Source: Cryptomeria japonica (Eukaryota > Streptophyta > Pinopsida > Cupressales > Cupressaceae). Taken from it: a DNA stretch of 64,000 bases. The stretch spans positions 377,751,892 to 377,815,891 of the forward strand of contig NC_081415.1 in NCBI RefSeq assembly GCF_030272615.1, given 5' to 3'. Each line of letters opens with the position of its first letter. Position 1 is the first letter of the stretch. Made by a program: the position numbers and the translations under genes. This document shows, in pieces, positions 44,419 to 57,367 of this stretch. The notes beneath the pieces are model-generated. The model saw only the letters and a list, made by a program, of their open reading frames with translations. It made no database searches and was not told the origin of the DNA.

Positions 44419-47120
44419 TGATACACCAAATGATTGAGAAGTCTAATCAGCTACACTAACTCACAACACATCTCAACAAAAGAGCTTTGTTTATCACAGC
44501 TTAACTAAGCATGTAACACATAAATATTTCATAGAAAAGGGACTGATTTTTCAGAGCTTGCTTAAAGGAAAACAAATCATTATCACAACTTCAAACTCCT
44601 AAGACCAACTAAACACAATCTATAACCTGTATTGGTCATGCATTTTCTTGCATTAATACTGTTTGAAAGTGACAAAATCAAAGGATTTTCATATAAACCA
44701 CAAAAATTTGATCAAATCCTTCATTCAACACAACACATGAAGCATACTTTAAGGAGGAAAACCTACTGTATTTTATTGACATATAAAGGATTTGCATACA
44801 ACCAATAATGCTTCTAATGAGTTCCAATGCTACTCATGCCCAACTGAAAGCAAAAGGTAGAGATAAAGGAACTCCCTGAGAAAAAGAGAGAAGAAGAAAT
44901 CTTATAGGAGAAGAGGCCTTGAAATGAATTGAATGTGAACCTCATGATGAAGTACTTCTTCATTCCTGAAATTGACTCCAACTGATAGTCTCCAACTTGG
45001 AAGATGCTCCAATTTGCATGATTTATCCTCTTGGGTCGAATTTGAGATGAAAGCATGCAAAAGAGGAGCCCAAACTGAAATAAATTGACTGAAGATGGCC
45101 TTAAAAGGTGTCTCGACTAAAACTCAACCCTTGTGGAGTCTTAAATTGATGTAAGACTACTGCAAATTGCTCAAAAGCTCCTCCTTTTCGGGATTAAACT
45201 AATGTGTGACTAGAGAGCCTCTCTTATTGCATGATTCAAGGTTTGGTTGGTTGATGACTATTGTTTGATGACTTCCAAGATGGGGGTCGAATTTAGGCTT
45301 TGCCATGCCATCAAAACCTTAAGGACCTTAAAACTCAGATAGTTTATCCTCAATCTTCCACTTGCACCTATACTAACCCATGAGATGCTATTAACTCATG
45401 TATAAATATCAATTTAGGGTATGAAACTGATATCTTTGGAATTATACCATGGAGGCTTTCTTGCTCTGCGTTGACTACACTAACCCTTTGACTGAGACTC
45501 CATTGTATGAATTATTTGGTATTCATCTTTGGGCTTAACCCCTATTCTCAGTCATGGTGACTGTCCATTTTACATACCTTAAAGTTCTTACATAAGATAG
45601 TGATTGTCTTTTATCCAATCTTCCATGATCCTTTGTACATATTTTATTATGATGCCTTAAATATGATGCTCTTCAAGATGACCTTCCCTGTCTAAGTTTC
45701 CTTCTTGAATATTCTTGCAAACTCTAAACCTGTAGCTATACTTTTAATGATAATAATTTTATCAACAATGCATCTTGTTGTTGCTCTTATTTGTTATTTG
45801 GCACTGAGTTTGATGGTTTTGACAGTCTTGAGTAGGGTTTTGACTGATCAAACCAACATTGTCACTATGACCTTTTGATCCTATACCATGTCTTAGGTGC
45901 CATGCTCATTGTATTTGCTTTGTGACTTCTCATATCACAATAACATACTATTTATGTGAATTTTCTTCAAACTCTTGCATACTGTCAGCTCACTGTGATT
46001 GATAATTTTGAATATTTTATTACACTCAAGGACTATTATTTACTCAAAGGACCATACTTTGCATGATGTCTTAATGGACCCTTGATGTGGATGAGATCCC
46101 TTTGCTTTGATGCCAATATCATTGCTATTCATTGTTGTATGTGCTCATAATATTGCAACTGTGGCTCTTACTTTCTAGAGCTCTAAGGGAAAACTTTGTG
46201 GTCTTCATTTCTCAGTGTATGACATCAATGTTCTACATTATCCTTGGGTTGAGTATTTGATCTTGAACCATGATTAATAGTCATATGAATGAGTATCTCT
46301 GTCTTAAGTGAATTCTATCTCTCATTGCTGAAAATAATCTCTTTGGGCTACACTGTTGACTTAAAAGTCTACTAATGAGTTTGATTGTGAATGATATAAC
46401 GGTCCCTTTTCCTCACAGGCTGGCTGTTTTGAAGCTTTTAAACTTTTGATATAAATCTTTGTCTTTACTGTCTTTGGATGTTGATATCATTGTCATGAAT
46501 GTATAGCTTCTCATTGTAGTTGTGCTCATAAGGTATTGATGAGGCTTCTCACTGTCTCACTGTGATGATATCTTGTTACAACTTTGTTAGGCTTGACTTT
46601 GTAGGGTTTATTGTTGTTGTAGGAGGATTGAGTCTTTATCCTTTGTTGTTGTGACTGAAACCTATGGCTTTGTGACTTTTTTATGGACTGTCTGACTATG
46701 ATTTTCCTAAATGAACTGCTTATTATAGTTGTCTTTTGACTAGATTCGCTATCTTAATGATTTAAAGACTGTCCTTGAACTCTTGGCAATGAGTAATCTT
46801 CACTTCTCTATTATTGATTCTCATGAAGATGGCCTCTGAGATGTCACAATGGGCTACTATTTCTTCTTATTAGCCTTCGAAGGGCTGTCATTATATATCT
46901 GCAAAGATATATTTTTGACTGTCCCACTGTGTATCTATTGGTTGACTATATTCATAGCCCATTTTTATCCAATCTATGCCTCATGCTTGTAGACACTATG
47001 TTCTTGCATGACTAGCTGTGTATATATTCCATGACCTTCTTAGTAGTGTCATCTTCTTTGAATTCATAGTCTTATTGCTCCTTTTGATATTGAATCTGCC
47101 CTTTTGTATATGACTAATTA
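44419..47120. other. unassigned insertion continuing from 34938, no gene seen
   Basis: 2.7 kb with no frame over about 80 codons and no protein motif. It lies between the T1 exon 2 fragment and the T1 end region, where exon 1 and the large intron should be, so it replaced that part. TTGTGACT/TGACTGT words recur between 45800 and 47000. It could be a long LTR of the 57368 type; I did not find its right border motif. Confidence 0.35.
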
Positions 47121-48088
47121 AAAAATAAAAAATAAAAATTTATGTCAGCCCATGTTTGTATGAACGTCGATAGTTAAAAATAACCATGTACATATGAACA
47201 TGTTCGTTACATAATTGCTTGTGCCACACCCGGTCCTACAAACATGGGTTCAAACGAATCCCCTTCGTTTGAAGGAGTGTTCATTTGAACTCCCTTCCTA
47301 TGCATCTATCCCCCAAACTCTTCAACATTCTCCAAATGTTGGCCTTCAAACCTCTAGTTGAAGGCTCAAATAGAACAATCTTGACAACCCAAAATGTAGG
47401 ATGGTAGTCCTAAAAGCAAGCTTTCCAACAGCTATAATTTTATTACATATTGAGTTTATTATGATCTTATTTTTAAGTTTTACCAAACATAGGTTTTTCA
47501 CTGAACATGAACTTCTATGTTTAATGCATTGGAAAAAATAGTAAATTTATTTTTTTTTAAATGAAAAATATAGATGCCGAGGTATTGATGTCTTCTTTCT
47601 AACCCCCCAAAAAATTGAATTTCGATATATATAGAATAATTTGTGTTCAAACATACACCTATATATAAATTATAATTAGTCCAACTTCAAAACTTAATAA
47701 AATAAAAAATAATCAACATATCGTTATGCAACCAACTATATGCCCTAGGTATTGATGTTACAAACCTAAATTCAAAAGAAACGAGTTTCTATCATTTATA
47801 GAAAAAAATTATGCATTTTGGAATGCACATCACTCTTAAAAAATGTTGTTTGTTGTTAAAAACTACTTTTCAAAGGACATCAATGAATACAAATTTATTT
47901 TTAAAAAATTGAAAAAAATATATATTTAGAATCTGTAAACAAGATGTTACAAATCACTAGTTTACACAATCTTCAAATTATTAATGCTTTAAAGTTATAG
48001 GTGTCAAAAACAGAAGGTTTTTTTTCAAAATATTCATCGAAGTGTCAAATTTGGCCAAAAAGTGTAACCCACTATTGTGGGATCACCC
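47121..48088 (-). other. T1 right terminal region
   Basis: Inverted counterpart of 8449-9490 in T2. It ends in CACCC at 48088 and carries a perfect 10-bp-arm hairpin at 47249-47258/47264-47273 (TTCAAACGAA). Conserved blocks include TTGAATTTCGATATATATAG near 47620 and AAGAAGACATCAATACC-like text near 47580. Non-coding; the presumed promoter side of the T1 transposase. Confidence 0.7.
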
Positions 48089-49080
48089 ATTGAGATTAAT
48101 CATGAGTTATCTTCACATTTTTCATAAGCATTAACCCTATCTCCTAGTGAAAAACAATGTGATTCATTCTTAGAGAATAGTCCTTGTTTGGAACTTGTAG
48201 TAGCTCCATCTATCATGATCAATGTGCCTCCTGTTGCATCTTTTTCAACATCCCTAAATGATGTTAATACTTGGAGGCAGGTGATTTGCTTAACTAGCTT
48301 CAGTCATGTCATGAATTCTCTTTTGTGTGTTTGCTTGTTCATAATGTGTTTCCCCTGTGATGTGCTACATGATATAGTCTTTTGCATGATATAGTCTTTT
48401 GTTGTGTTATGTTCTCTTTGGATGATCCTTGTTACTCTATTGGTGCAAGGTAGTAAAGAGGTTGAATCTGTTGTGACAATCCTTTATTTGTATCTTAATT
48501 CTTTTATATGTCATATCTATGTTATGTCGTACATGTGTTACTGTTCATAAATGTGCACTTGTGTTGTCTACTTGGAGATGAGAAAAGCATTGAGATATCA
48601 TTTTTGGTCTCTTCCATGTTCACTCAAAAGACTTATTTGTTATCTCTTGTGCTCTTCTTCCATTGTGTTCATAGTTCCACTATCTTTGGGGGATGAGGTC
48701 AATTCAATAAAATTATTCTTGATATACATTATTTATCACAAGTGCATTACTGAGCCCAGAGTTAGTGGATCCCTTGTGTTCTTTTTCCTATATGTTTAAT
48801 GACCATTATCCTTTGACTTGTCCTTTCTTGGGGGCATCTCATTATGGCAACGTGCTTGTCTTTTGGATGCATGCTACCTTAAATTTACTAGTCCTGATAA
48901 GGTGTACGTAATCACTTTAACGTGTGGGCATACACTTCGCTCAATGTTACATTTTATGCACACACGATAGACATGTTTTTAATATTATAGTTACTTTGCA
49001 AACTGAGCCTTTTTCTTTGTAATTTGGTATTTCAAAAATTTATTTGTAATCTCATAGTGAAAAACTATTACTAGGCCAGT
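48089..49080. other. non-coding, retroelement-like debris
   Basis: Short frames only. A purine tract, CTTTGGGGGATGAGG, at 48680-48694 could be a degenerate polypurine tract in front of an LTR. Nothing else is recognised. Confidence 0.3.
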
Positions 49081-50250
49081 ATAGTCATGCATCTGCGTAG
49101 GATGGGGATGATTTCTAGAATCCAAGTTGTGGTTCATTTTCGATGCGGCTAGAAGACTGACCCCCTACGGTCAGACAAACCAACCACCGAGGGAGGACGA
49201 TCACACCCTACGGGAGACCTCGACCCTAGCCATTCGCCCCCAACCCCCTTAGAATAGTAGGACTAGCAGGATGCCCTAATTTTGTCCTGGTGTAATCAAA
49301 GTACAGAGGCTAGGTCTCAAGTTTCACAATGAAAGAAGACTCAGTGAGAGGTTCCTTGCGAGCTAAGGGTTTCACCAGGGGTGTGGGCTAGGATGGGAGT
49401 TGGAGAGAAGTTAACACCTGTCCAATATTGGGTGATAGGCAAGGAGACTGAGGGTTAACCCTCCGAAAAGAATAAATAACTAGCTACCGGTTGGAAAGAC
49501 TTATATTCTTCAGGCACAATAACACCTCCTTTGGTCCATCCGCTTCTGGAGTTGCGCCTAGAACCGTGGAAGGATGGGAGAATGAATGAGATTACACACC
49601 CCCAGGATGCCCATCCAAACGGGAACTCCATTAGATCTCTCGTGTCTCCTCCATCTGGGTGATTCCAACCATAACCTTTCAATGCTCCATTGATCCCTCT
49701 CCTGCCCGGTAAGGACTGCTCTCTTCCCCTTTCATGTGTTGTCCCTTTTATATTGATATTAGAGTTGTATGATCCTAAAGTCCCTAGGGACTTGGTGTGT
49801 CTTGTCTATTTGGTATATTGGTGAAAGTTTTTCAATGCAATTTTGTACTTTACCTTGACTATGGGTGTAATCGCATACTCCTACAAAAGTGGGAGAAAAT
49901 TGTAGCAACAAGAATTGTATCTGCATACAATTTTGTCCACATCTAGACCTCACCTTGGTGTTCTGGCTCTTAGTACCTAATTTTTGCTTTGATTATGCTC
50001 ACACCTTCCACAAACCTGCATTTTCACTTCCCCTTTTGTCTCATGTCCAAGTCTAAGTATTTATTCTTTGGATCAAGGTGCTAGGGTGCCCCTAGCGCTC
50101 TGGTCCTATCTCAAAAAAAATGGCACCAGATTGCCCTTGTTGTCTAATCAGGACCCAAATTTGGTCTCGACAATAGTCACATCAAGTGGGAATGGATTTA
50201 GGTCTCATGTCCACTTGCCCTATAAATTAAAATTATTATTTGATAGTTAA
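49081..50250. other. GC-richer LTR- or leader-like segment
   Basis: The composition rises between 49081 and 49700 (GATGCGGCTAGAAGACTGACC, GAGGGAGGACGATCACACCC), then a TATATTGATATTAGAG region at 49748 follows. There is no long frame. The character is that of an LTR plus leader of a large gypsy (Tat/Ogre-type) element; this is impression, not alignment. Confidence 0.3.
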
Positions 50251-53200
50251 GTATAAAATGAGGCCTACACCTCTCATTTGGAGACTAATAAGGAGTTGGA
50301 TGAAGCCCATGATGTCTCTCTCAATTACACTCTAGTGAATTCGATTCTAGTGAGCAAGCAACAAAGCATTCATCAAGAATTGAAGGATAGGTCAAGTCAA
50401 GTTCAAGCATTCAAGATGACATCCATGATCAAAATCGTATGAAGACATTCTGCATGACATCCTAAAACCCTTGTGTGAAGATTCAAGAAAGCTTCATCAA
50501 GTACCTATCAACTTCAATTACAAGCATTCAATTTTAGATCTAGCCTTTCCCTCAAAATAAAAGCATCTTGTTGCAATTTAATTTTGTTTCCATTTTAGTT
50601 TCAAGGATAATTCCTAAACTAGAGTTTGAATCAAGGAAAACTCCATAACCCCTTTTCTCTCTTTTTGTGTGCAGAAAAAATATTCAGGAGTTGTGATTGA
50701 AGCTTTTGACATAATAGACGATGATGATCAGATTCAACTTTTGAAGAAGAAGAAAGTGGAGGATCGTGGCAACCCACCCCCTTGTTCTCAATAATTTTTC
50801 TTAATATTTCGACAATGAATCTAGTGCATCTTCCTAATTCAAAAAAGATCCCACTTGTTTGTCCAAGAGTTACAGGACAAGGGCGACCTACCATCCTAGT
50901 CCTGGCGATTCAACCAAAATTTTCAACAACAAAATCTGATTCTATTCTTCTTCTCAGATCTCTTTGTGTGGCTCTATTTGACATCTATGGCACTATTTTA
51001 TTATTGTTTTACTTAATTTATCCATTGCTTTGACCTAAAATTTACAATTCAAATCAAATTTTAACTCAAAAGAGGGAGACAACAAATAGGTAAATTTAAT
51101 TAGTATTTCAACCCTTTTTTGTTAATTGAATTATAGCTAGATATATTGAATTTACCCCCTTGTTTTAATGTGATGGTTGATTAGGTAAGATTAGTGGTTT
51201 TATTAACTAAATTGGTGAAACCCTAATTTTACCACCAAAACAAATACCATTTTGTCCATATCATTTTCTCCAAACTAGTATAATGGCATTAGATGATTCT
51301 ATCTTCTATGTCTATAATCATTGTCATAGCTACTCTCCAATATCTTCAACACATACATGCCCTATCAAACACATCAATGACCTTCACACATACTCTAGTT
51401 ATCTCCTTTATGACAATACATATTTTTAAACATCAAGTTGACATTATTACAACACATATTGGTAACAACTATGTCAATGTTCCAAACCCATAACCAAACA
51501 ATACCCAACCAATGAGACCTCGTCATCATTTTTGACCTTTAATTCAACAATCCCCTTTTCAATCTACTAATGATACTTGAAATAAATATAAAATTTCCAA
51601 ATCAAAACAAAATATTCCAATATAAGTGTGTCTCTCATTGATCAAAACATGCAAACTTCAAACCAAAATGTGCATAACCAAACCAAAACTAGCCAAATAA
51701 AAACCCACCATTTAAACAAGGTCAAACCAATTTTACATCATCATCATCATCAAGTCAAAATAAAACCAACAACAATATTCCTCAAACCAATAACCAATCA
51801 CCTCCTCAAAACAAAACAACAACCAACTCCATGAATGCAACAACAAGCTCATCAAGCCCAAACTTAACTCTTTAAACCAACCAAATTCTAGCCAACCCAT
51901 GACTAATCCTCCACAAAATCAAAACTTGAACCTACATGTACCATTCCTTACTGGTATCCACTTATTGGTGCAGAATGACATGCATTCAGTTTGATCAAAG
52001 TATCCAATGATGTAACCTAATATTTAATTGTCGACCAAGGATGTAACTCTTGGATGATGTCGGCACAATATGTGCAACAGAGGTTTCTCAAGCCTTATAT
52101 CATTGCATGAAATAAATACTAACTAAAGAAAGCGTACTAGTGGAGGAAATAGAAATCATATTATATAGTAGTTATTGCAAGTTACTTGAACAATAATTCG
52201 GCAATGATTATGGGTAACATTATACTAATTTGATCGCAACCAAGACTCTATCTAAATGATTTCAATAGAAGAATCCATAAACTAGGTAATAGTAATTAAG
52301 AGAGTAATAGTAATCTAACTAATGCATATGTAAATGAAACTAATCTAAATAAAACAAATAAGAGGACAACCACAGTACCTCAAGTGGTCATCTTGAGGAA
52401 GACAATTTTCAAAAAGTAACAGTACACTAACTCAAAGTGTAATAAAAATTATACATTCATATTCATAAATTTAACAAAAACAATACTCACAAAGATTTGA
52501 ATAATCTAGTCTATAATATCATATTGATTATTATTAACCGATTGAAGTAAAATTATATATTGTAACAACTTAACTTGAATATAATTCTTTCTTTTAAAAC
52601 AAGCAGAGAGAGACTAAAGCATTTATGCTCTTCAACTAACCTTAAAACATGTCTTGTTCCTCCCTATTACTAAGGACGACATATTCCAACTATAATGACT
52701 ACATAATAGGAGTCCTATTCTGAAACATGCTCTTTTATTGAGTAGTAACACAAAACCAACAACATGCACGAGAATATTAAACTAAACTTATGAGGAAAAA
52801 CCTCATCATTCTCCATGATGCTACAAATTATCCATGTTTGTTAGGTAGATAGAGTCAATCAAAGACTCATCACATCCACACTTTCCACTATAATCTTTAA
52901 CTAGTTTCATGTGAACCAATAGGGTGAATCTCCTTTACTACTTATGAATAGTCTACTTATGAATAGTGATCTCTCAAGTTGTGGGCTGGTTGTAGTTCCT
53001 TCAAACTACATTTTATCCCTTTACAACAAGCATTCATCCACATAAATCATCATCTACAACGTATTGACAATATTACAATTATAAAAACACATAACATATT
53101 TTATATTAACATGTTTGTATATACAATAAACTAGGTGATAATATGGGTCAAAGGATAATTAGAACATATGTTTGATAAAAGTAGCAAGAATTAATTAAAA

Positions 53201-53522
53201 CTAGGACAATTCCCAAGAATCGTCACACCCCCAAATTTTCCCTTTGATTGTCCTCTAACAAATTACTTCCTAATATTAAATTCTAGGACATCTAACTGGT
53301 ATTCTATGGAAATAGTAACTCTTGAGAGTAGTTGTAAATAAAATCCTTTATCTTTTGTGATCTACTCCTAATGATCCCTTTCCTTTATCACATCAACCAT
53401 CTATCTTCCTATCCAATGTGGTACTAAGTAGAGAAAAAGAGGCTGATGAAACTTGAGTGAAATCCAAGATGCTTTTGTATCCTTTGAGGCTTTCATATAT
53501 CTGTGTTCTATCAATTACAAGG
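50251..53522. other. degenerate retroelement sequence and AT-rich spacer
   Basis: Between 51600 and 51950 there is an Asn/Gln/Thr/Lys-rich, His-repeat-containing stretch (CATCATCATCATCA at 51738) that might be a ruined gag. No zinc knuckle or pol motif is visible. 52010-53520 is AT-rich with no recognised content. Confidence 0.3.
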
Positions 53523-55053
53523 TGTAGAGACTTAAATTTTACTAATCAATTTAATCAAATTTAATTTCATTGGTCGCTCACATTAATTAAATAATCCATA
53601 TTAATTAATAATATGCAGCATCCTATCCCCCTTTGGTCAAATTTATAATTAATAAGGTCATCTCCAACTATCTGATTAAATATCTTAATTAATGAATTCC
53701 CCTTTTCCATCTCCTTATTTGAATTTAATTAATTCAAATATTCCATTTGAGTCATGTGTCTCCTAACTTTAACTACCCTTCTAACCTAACCTTTGGATTC
53801 TAACCAACACTATCCTCCCAACCAACCTTATCCTATCCTAACCACCTCTCACATGTGTGTGCACACTCATGATTCCCTAATTTCCTCAATATTAGGAAAT
53901 TGAAACCTATTTTGGGTGGCTTCCTCCCAAAATGGACATGTGTCCTCAAGGACACATGTCAAGCCCCTTCTTGACATTTTCCCCTCTTGGGGACACATGT
54001 CCTCCCTTGTTGAGCCACTTGTCCTCTCTGAGGAAAAGTGTGGAATCTTATTCCACATGGAATCCTTAGGATTTCCACTTGTCCTCCTTGAGGATAAGTG
54101 TTGCATTTTCACAATCCCTTCCTCTCCTCCCAATTTCTATTTAAACATTCCCCTTTCTAAGCCATCCATCCACCTTCCATACAATCACGTTGTTATAATG
54201 AAGAATTTCATCCACCCTTAGCATATCCATATCGTCATAATGCAGAATTTCATCCTTATATGATGCAGAAGCATCCCCGGTTCACAACAATCTTGCATCA
54301 ACCAAAAACATTTTCCTTTCTGTTTTGTTTTCTATTTGCAGTTCCAGTTTTCCTTTCTGTGTGTACCGGTTTTGGCTCACCGGATCCTGTGGAGTTGGAT
54401 TCTACTTGAATACTTGATCATCTTTCTTGCTTTCGAACCACGTCTCATTTGGATCACTTTCCGGCAAGATATCGCTACCAGTTGTCATGACAGTTTCTTG
54501 TTACCGGTTGCCTAAGACCTATTCTGGTGATCTACAGGAACCCATTCTGAAGCTTGTGGAGCCTTGAGCGTTGATTTTGATGTTCCTTGGTGTGTGGCCA
54601 ACCTTCTATGTTATATCCTTTGGATTTTCTGGAGGAATCTCTTCGCGGAGGCCGACCTTGTTCATTTTGCACGTTAGGTCTTGTTCTTTAGGTTTTGATC
54701 CTTTTTGGGCCGACTAGATCCTTTGGATCGATATATATATATTTTGTAATCATGCTTTAGAATGCAATCAATTAGAATCGATCAGAGTATCAGATAGATA
54801 GACTGTGCCTAGAAGATAGATCTTTCGATTCAAGGTCCCAGTTGTGACCTATTCTACCAGGTCTGTGTGTCGGTATGTTGTAACTCGGTTGTTACCGGTT
54901 GGATGTAATCAAATTTCATGCAATAAAACTATCTGTTTTGCATTGTCTCCATCATATATGTGTGTTTTCGTTGTGTTTACTCTTGTTGACTGGTCCAGAT
55001 TGATCTCTTTGAGGTCCCTCCTCACTGGTGACTACTTCAAGTGGTATGCTTCA
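53523..55053 (+). repeat. 5' LTR of G2 (left border tentative)
   Basis: The right border is set by TTCA two bases before the PBS. The left border is placed at TGTAGAGACTTAAATTTTAC because such TGTAGAGAC starts are common in plant gypsy LTRs. No 3' LTR is present for comparison. It contains GGACACATGTC/ACTTGTCCTC repeats at 53930-54100 and CCGGTT words after 54360. Confidence 0.5.
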
Positions 55054-55055
55054 AG

Positions 55056-55066
55056 TGGTATCAGAG
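55056..55066 (+). other. primer-binding site of G2
   Basis: TGGTATCAGAG, two bases after the LTR end; Met-tRNA type. Confidence 0.8.
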
Positions 55067-55162
55067 TGAAGTTTCATTTCAGAGGTTGCGTGTCTTGAAT
55101 TTTTGTTGTAGGGTGGCGGATTGCAGATCCGACCTGCAATTATAGAGGACTAGCATGAATCG

Positions 55163-57025
55163 ATGGTGCGAAGAGGAACTAGGAATGGTGGAGCATGTGG
55201 GAATGCAAACCCTATTGTGATGGACATGTTGTGAGGAATAGAAGCCCGGTTAGAATCCATGGAGACAACCCAGAGAAGAGGCTGACATATTGAAGATGTA
55301 AGTGAAGATGAAGGAGAAGAAGCACTGACAGAACAAGTGAACCTATCGACAGTTGATCCGGATGAAGAAAGGTCTTTAAGGGTTTTGAGTAGGGTGAACA
55401 GTAAACCTCATTTTAACCCACCGGAATATGATGGGAAGTTAGATTCAAATGAATTGATGGATTGGATCTCGGAGATGGAGAAATATTTTGATGTTGAAAA
55501 CACTGGAGAAGAGAGGAAGGTGAAATATGCCTGTACCGGGTGGAAAGGTCATGCATCTCTTTAGTGGGAGCATTTGCAAGTTGATAGACAAAGAAGAGGT
55601 AAAGAAAAGATTAAGACATGGGATCAGATGATTTCTAAGTTGAAATCAAAGTTTGTACTGGTGATTTATCAAGTGGATTTGTTCTGAAAGTTGCAGAATC
55701 TGAGACAGAAGGAATCTAGTGTGAACGAGTACACTAAAGCATTTTACAAATTGAACATCAAATCCGGACATGTTGATGATGAAGTTGAAGGAATTGCAAT
55801 ATATTTGAATGGATTGCGGATGTCTATACAAGATGAACTCAGTATGATCAAATTGGAGAGTGTTGAAGAGGCTTACCAGTATGCACTAAAGGCTGAAGAG
55901 AAATTGAATAAAAGACATGAGAAGAGACAGAGAGGTAGAGATGGAAGGTTTACTGGAGGAATATTTCAAGGAGGAAGAGGATATACCGGAGGAAGAGGAA
56001 CCAATACAGATCAGAGAAAGGACAAGGAAGTGAGCAAAGAAGGTAATTCATACTGGAAGGATGATAGAAATTTCTACCAAAGGAGAGAACCGGATGGTTA
56101 CCAAAATGAGAACTTTGGAAGACAAGATAAGAGGACATTTAGAGGAACTTGCTTTAAGTGTGGAGGAGAAGGACATTGTGCATTTAAATGTAAGAAGGCA
56201 GAGGCTACCAGAAGAGAAGTAGTGGTGGAAGCAAACCCCACTAGATCAAACAATAAACCAGAAAATGGAGAACTATTGATGATGAGGAGATCTTTGTGCC
56301 ATACCGAAGGAGATGAAGAACCCTTGCAAAGGAAGAATCTGTTCAAGACCAGATGTAAGGTATTCGATAAGTGTTGTAAAGTTATTATTGATAGTGGTAG
56401 TTCTGATAATCTTGTTTCAGAAGAGATGATGAATAAGTTGAAATTGGAGAGATTGAAACACCCTAAGCCTTATCAGATGGCATGGATTCAGGATGAACAT
56501 AAGTTGTTAGTAAGTGAACAGTGTTTAGTAAAATTGAAAATTGGGAATTATCATAATGAAGTTTTGTGTGATATTATGCCTATGCATATTTGTCATCTTT
56601 TGTTGGGAAGACCTTGGCAATTTGATAGACAGGTAATACATGATGGGAGAAAGAATACATACACTATTGTGTCCAATGGGATGATGCAAACCTTGTTACC
56701 TTTGGAGGAACCTTTGAAGAATGAAGTCTGTATAAATGTCAGAATCTACTTAGTAGATGGAAGGAAATTCATGGATGGACTGAGACATGAGAATGTGTGT
56801 TTTGCCTTAATTCCTAAGAAGACTGAGAGATCGAAACCAAAAGAAGAGCACCCAGAGGAGATAAGAGATTTGCCGACAAAGTATAAGAACATCAATTCAG
56901 ATAATGTACCTGATGGATTTCCACCTATTAGAAGTATTAGTCATTACATGGACTTGGTTCCCAGAGCTAGTTTGCCTAACAAAGTTGCACAACGGTTGAC
57001 ACTGGCAGAGAATCCCATGATATGA
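55163..57025 (+). pseudogene. gag: G2 Gag and protease, one frame with four stops
   Basis: The ATG at 55163 (MVRRGTRNGGACGN) opens one uninterrupted register of 620 codons with stops at 55232, about 55283, 55562 and 55685. The gag core has PPEYDGKLDSNELMDWISEM and the Tyr-Gln-Tyr-Ala-Leu helix region. Then come a Gly/Arg-rich segment, a CFKCGGEGHCAFKC knuckle and a protease with VIIDSGSSDNLVS and CHLLLGRPW, followed by the linker to RT. In G1 the same order is seen on the minus strand. Two of the stops look like TGG or CGA/CAG to TGA/TAG changes. Gag would assemble particles and the protease would cut the polyprotein; neither is functional here. Confidence 0.85.
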
Positions 57026-57344
57026 ATCCATCTCAGAAGCATTGAAAGAAGGGATTTGCTATATAATTTTTTTTTAAAGGCAAATAAGTCTACCCAATCA
57101 GAGATTAATAACATATCAAGAATTGCAGAGTTGCCAGGTGCTTGAAGGGATGATGCCTCCAAAGGCAGGATACTGAAGAGCACACCAGATCTTTAGTTGT
57201 TTGAGCTCTGGTTTTCTTAACCAGTAGATCTTCTTTGTAGAGTCGCCAGGTATGTGAAATGTTGCCTCCAAAGGTTGAATTTGTTGATGGACACACCAAC
57301 CATCAACAAAGATAAGAAAGCTCGAACTAGAACTAGTTCAGTTT
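57026..57344. other. internal 5' region of another retroelement, with a duplicated motif
   Basis: Two related segments, AGAGTTGCCAGGTGCTTGAA (57124) and AGAGTCGCCAGGTATGTGAA (57240), are each followed by TGCCTCCAAAGG. On the minus strand this lies just downstream of the PBS at 57345-57362, so it is leader sequence of the element whose LTR starts at 57368. Confidence 0.4.
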
Positions 57345-57362
57345 GTCCCACGGGGCGTGCCA
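57345..57362 (-). other. putative primer-binding site, non-Met type
   Basis: The complement reads TGGCACGCCCCGTGGGAC and lies five bases from TGTTGTCACC. TGGCACGCC...GGGAC sequences next to LTRs are common in plant gypsy elements. Confidence 0.55.
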
Positions 57363-57367
57363 AAAAT

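Larger units (their letters stand above)
735..48088 (-). mobile_element. T1, outermost large DNA transposon, heavily interrupted
   Basis: The right end, read inward on the minus strand from 48088, is GGGTGATCCCACAATAGTGG. It matches the left end of T2 (8449) over nearly all of 20 bases. The proposed left end at 735 (GGGTGTTC...ATTATGGGTG) has the same layout but is weaker. Between them lie a minus-strand transposase in two pieces (5400-7733 and 34674-34937) and a convergent accessory pseudogene (2559-3936). R1 splits the transposase at one codon. On the right, exon 1, its intron and the start of exon 2 are replaced by unassigned sequence (34938-35147 and 44419-47120) and by G1. No matching target duplication was found (TCAA on the left, ATTG on the right), so the left boundary is tentative. 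The right boundary and the split transposase are well supported. Confidence 0.55.
53523..57025 (+). mobile_element. G2, 3'-truncated Ty3/gypsy element
   Basis: LTR, PBS and gag-protease, then the sequence stops just after the pre-RT motif (ISHYMDLVPRASLPNKVAQRLT), which in G1 precedes reverse transcriptase. No RT, integrase or 3' LTR follows. The 3' junction is at or a little beyond 57025. Confidence 0.75.

Noticed and set aside
735-48088. Matching target duplication for T1
   Set aside because: TCAA before 735 and ATTG after 48088 do not match, so the left border remains uncertain.
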